Shown in pieces: positions 61,869 through 63,498 of a DNA stretch of 63,498 nucleotides. Both the position numbers and the translations under genes were made by a program. The DNA lies in assembly GCA_018920255.1 (NCBI GenBank), contig JAHLMR010000002.1, forward strand, positions 1 to 63,498. The letters run 5' to 3'. Source of the stretch: Candidatus Aenigmatarchaeota archaeon (GTDB lineage Archaea; Aenigmatarchaeota; Aenigmatarchaeia; Aenigmatarchaeales; JAHLMR01). How positions within the stretch are numbered: the stretch's first letter is position 1; each line of letters opens with the position of its first letter. The notes under the pieces were generated by a model. It was not told the origin of the DNA. It searched no databases and worked only from the letters and a program-made list of their open reading frames with translations.

Positions 61869-62660
61869 ATGCCAGAATTTGCAAGAGTTTTAACTGTAGC
61901 AGTATTATCTTTAATAATGTTATTTATAATTTTCAGTGGTAATATTTATTTTCAAAAACCACAAGAATATTATGTAAGTGGTGAAGAGTTAAGACCTCAA
62001 TATTCTAAAACAATAGATTTAGGAAGTTTTAATGTATATTTTAAAGAAAATAAAATAGTTCCTGTTAATTTTTATGGTGAAATAAGAAAAGGCTTAATAG
62101 AAGATGTTAGTAAATGTTTTGAATTTAGTTTATCTAATTTAGAATCTATTAGTTCAGGAAGAATTGAATTTTTTGTTAAAAACACAAATTCTTATGGAAA
62201 TCTTATTTTTGTTTTAAACAATAAAATAATTTATAATAAATTAAAATATATAGGCCCAGGAAGTTTTGATATAAATGTTAATGATTTGAAAAAAGATAAT
62301 TTGTTTTGTATTAAAACAGAAAGTCCTGGATTTAGATTTTGGGTATCTACTGTTTATTGGCTTGATTTACAATTAATTTTAATAGAGCAAAATTCAAGTT
62401 ATAGTAAAATATTTGAATTATCAGAAAATGAGCTTTCTAATATTAAAAATGCTGTATTAACTGCAGAAGCTATACCGCGTTCTGAAGAAATTAAAGATTT
62501 TATAATAAAATTTAATAACGAAACAATTTATTCTGGCAAAGATTCAAATTTATCAATCCAAATTCCTTTAAATTTATTAAAAACAACAAATAAAATTGAA
62601 TTTATAGCAACAGAAACCCCCTGGTCAATCCTTGACGCAAAAATCGAACTAAGTGGATAA
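61869..62660 (+). CDS. Membrane-anchored extracellular protein, 263 aa, unknown
   Basis: MPEFARVLTVAVLSLIMLFI has one transmembrane segment near residues 7-27; the rest is extracellular and beta-rich (RIEFFVKNTNSYGNLIFVLN, NKIIYNKLKYIGPGSFDINV, NDLKKDNLFCIKTESPGFRF, WVSTVYWLDLQLILIEQ, DFIIKFNNETIYSGKDSNLS). An in-frame TTG at 61860 is unlikely; ATG 61869 follows the GATAAAA run. Two jelly-roll-like halves can be imagined. Co-linear with the next gene. Confidence 0.6.
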   Translation: MPEFARVLTVAVLSLIMLFIIFSGNIYFQKPQEYYVSGEELRPQYSKTIDLGSFNVYFKENKIVPVNFYGEIRKGLIEDVSKCFEFSLSNLESISSGRIEFFVKNTNSYGNLIFVLNNKIIYNKLKYIGPGSFDINVNDLKKDNLFCIKTESPGFRFWVSTVYWLDLQLILIEQNSSYSKIFELSENELSNIKNAVLTAEAIPRSEEIKDFIIKFNNETIYSGKDSNLSIQIPLNLLKTTNKIEFIATETPWSILDAKIELSG

Positions 62661-62661
62661 T

Positions 62662-63318
62662 ATGGTATTAGGTAAAATTATAGGAAAACAAGCAAAAACA
62701 AAAGTGATAATTTATTTTATTATTTTAATTGTAGCTCTTATTTTAGGCGTTGTTTTTTCATTATGGTACCTTACTGGTGCATTAATATTTTACATATTTT
62801 ATGACCTCCTTCCAAGCGAGAGGTCTATAATTCATAGATTAAAAACAGAAAAGATGATGGAACAAATACAACAAGCACCACAAAAAACATCTACATATGA
62901 AACTCGTCATGAATTACCTTCATACCCCATAACATCACCTCCATCACAATTACAAGCACAAGCACCATTAGAAGAAATGGAACCCTCAGAACAACAAAAA
63001 TCATATACAATTAGTTATGGAACACCCTCAGAACAACCACAAGAAATAAAGGACTTACTAATAAAGTTTAATCAGATTATATCTGCAATGAATCACGCAG
63101 AAAGTATAGAAAAATTAGATAAACAGTATAATGCAGGAACGTTTGTACTTGAGGAATTAAAGAATAAAAATTATAATGAGGATGAATTACAAAACCTTAA
63201 AAGGAAATTACAATTAACATATAATATTATAAAAAATAAAATATCTTTTAAAAAAGTATCAGAAGAAATTAAAAAGGAAGAAGAAGAAGAACAAAAAAAT
63301 AAGCCGTGGCAGGTATAA
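62662..63318 (+). CDS. Two-helix membrane protein with proline/glutamine linker, 218 aa
   Basis: MVLGKIIGKQAKTKVIIYFI begins a pair of hydrophobic segments (about 13-45), then a Gln/Pro-rich linker (QAPQKTSTYETRHELPSYPI and QPQEIKD) and a helical end (EELKNKNYNEDELQNLKRKL). The start is ATG 62662, one base past the upstream stop; GTG 62653 would overlap it. No family is recognised, but an N-terminal membrane pair and C-terminal helical tail hint at a scaffold. Confidence 0.55.
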   Translation: MVLGKIIGKQAKTKVIIYFIILIVALILGVVFSLWYLTGALIFYIFYDLLPSERSIIHRLKTEKMMEQIQQAPQKTSTYETRHELPSYPITSPPSQLQAQAPLEEMEPSEQQKSYTISYGTPSEQPQEIKDLLIKFNQIISAMNHAESIEKLDKQYNAGTFVLEELKNKNYNEDELQNLKRKLQLTYNIIKNKISFKKVSEEIKKEEEEEQKNKPWQV

Positions 63319-63382
63319 ATTTTTCATGAAAATCAAGAAGAATAAATTTCAAAAATTAAACCCCAACCCCGTGTGAGTATGT

Positions 63383-63498
63383 ATGGTAGAAACCGATATA
63401 GAAGAAATTGAAGAAGAATTAAGAAAACATTCTGGAATTATATTAATAAAATTCATTATCAAATTTATTATTATAATTTTAGTTGCATGGCAATTTTG
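63383..63498 (+). CDS. Partial membrane protein running off the right edge
   Basis: The visible start MVETDIEEIEEELRKHSGII is followed by LIKFIIKFIIIILVAWQF, one hydrophobic helix, and no stop before the window end. A TATGTATGG context supplies no clear ribosome site. It may be the third gene of the 61869-63498 membrane group. Confidence 0.5.
   Translation, partial: MVETDIEEIEEELRKHSGIILIKFIIKFIIIILVAWQF

Overview
The window is a gene-dense stretch of an archaeal chromosome with very low G+C. Archaeal markers include a histone, family B DNA polymerase, RadB, the exosome/SBDS operon, RpoP, Pcc1, SRP54, Pus10/TrmY, pelota, AglB, EF-2 with its diphthamide site, EF-1A, Cdc48, TATA boxes of the TTTAAATA type and intron-bearing tRNA genes. 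Small genes, many short orphan membrane proteins, heavily intronic tRNAs and base composition fit a small-genome DPANN-type archaeon; that placement is inference. Shine-Dalgarno sites (GGTGA/GGAG) occur inside operons, while many promoter-proximal genes look leaderless.

Layout. 1-10147 is a surface-glycosylation locus: GT4 and GT2 glycosyltransferases, a PMT-like membrane transferase, a dolichol-phosphate sugar transferase and the oligosaccharyltransferase AglB, plus a beta-CASP nuclease. The tail of a second beta-CASP gene and its GT4 neighbour at 1-1119 are a mosaic duplicate of 9020-10147. 10153-15447 holds rtcA, a Nog1-like GTPase, small orphan genes (acidic 48 aa, zinc ribbon 36 aa, pilin-like and secreted proteins), hisS and an EF-Tu-like barrel. 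15492-18607 is a MacB-type ABC system with a CARDB-like surface protein. 18644-28320 carries ADP-forming acyl-CoA synthetase alpha, an Lhr helicase, PolB, MetAP, the histone and a set of small envelope proteins.

28361-36390 is informational: a putative regulator with a palindromic operator, Cdc48, a DUF3467 protein, RadB (minus), then SBDS-Rrp4-Rrp41-Rrp42-L37Ae-RpoP-Pcc1-prefoldin beta. 36395-47743 has an orphan minus-strand pair, a DHH phosphoesterase, SRP54, TrmY and Pus10 (successive enzymes for tRNA position 54) flanking a presenilin-type protease, L21e, tRNA-Leu, a PIN-ATPase-KH protein, an MscS-like protein, ThrRS, DedA and tRNA-Gln. 48138-56625 is the str-type ribosomal region (S12, S7, EF-2, EF-1A, S10, S26e), interrupted by orphan genes, a frameshifted JAMM-like gene with 78-bp tandem repeats, a decayed CDP-alcohol phosphatidyltransferase and tRNA-Ser. 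56715-63498 holds a TrmB regulator, enolase, a PAC2 proteasome chaperone, SpeD, a methyltransferase, pelota and membrane proteins running off the right edge.

Most interesting signals: all three tRNA genes are interrupted, two of them in the T-arm; Cdc48, its DUF3467 neighbour and the PAC2 protein share a C-terminal Tyr-Ile-Gly with different codons; a perfect 20-bp palindrome sits at the expected transcription start of the Cdc48 operon; EF-2 has a histidine in place of the usual P-loop aspartate; and two decaying genes lie between translation genes. No CRISPR array, insertion sequence, rRNA or integrase was seen.
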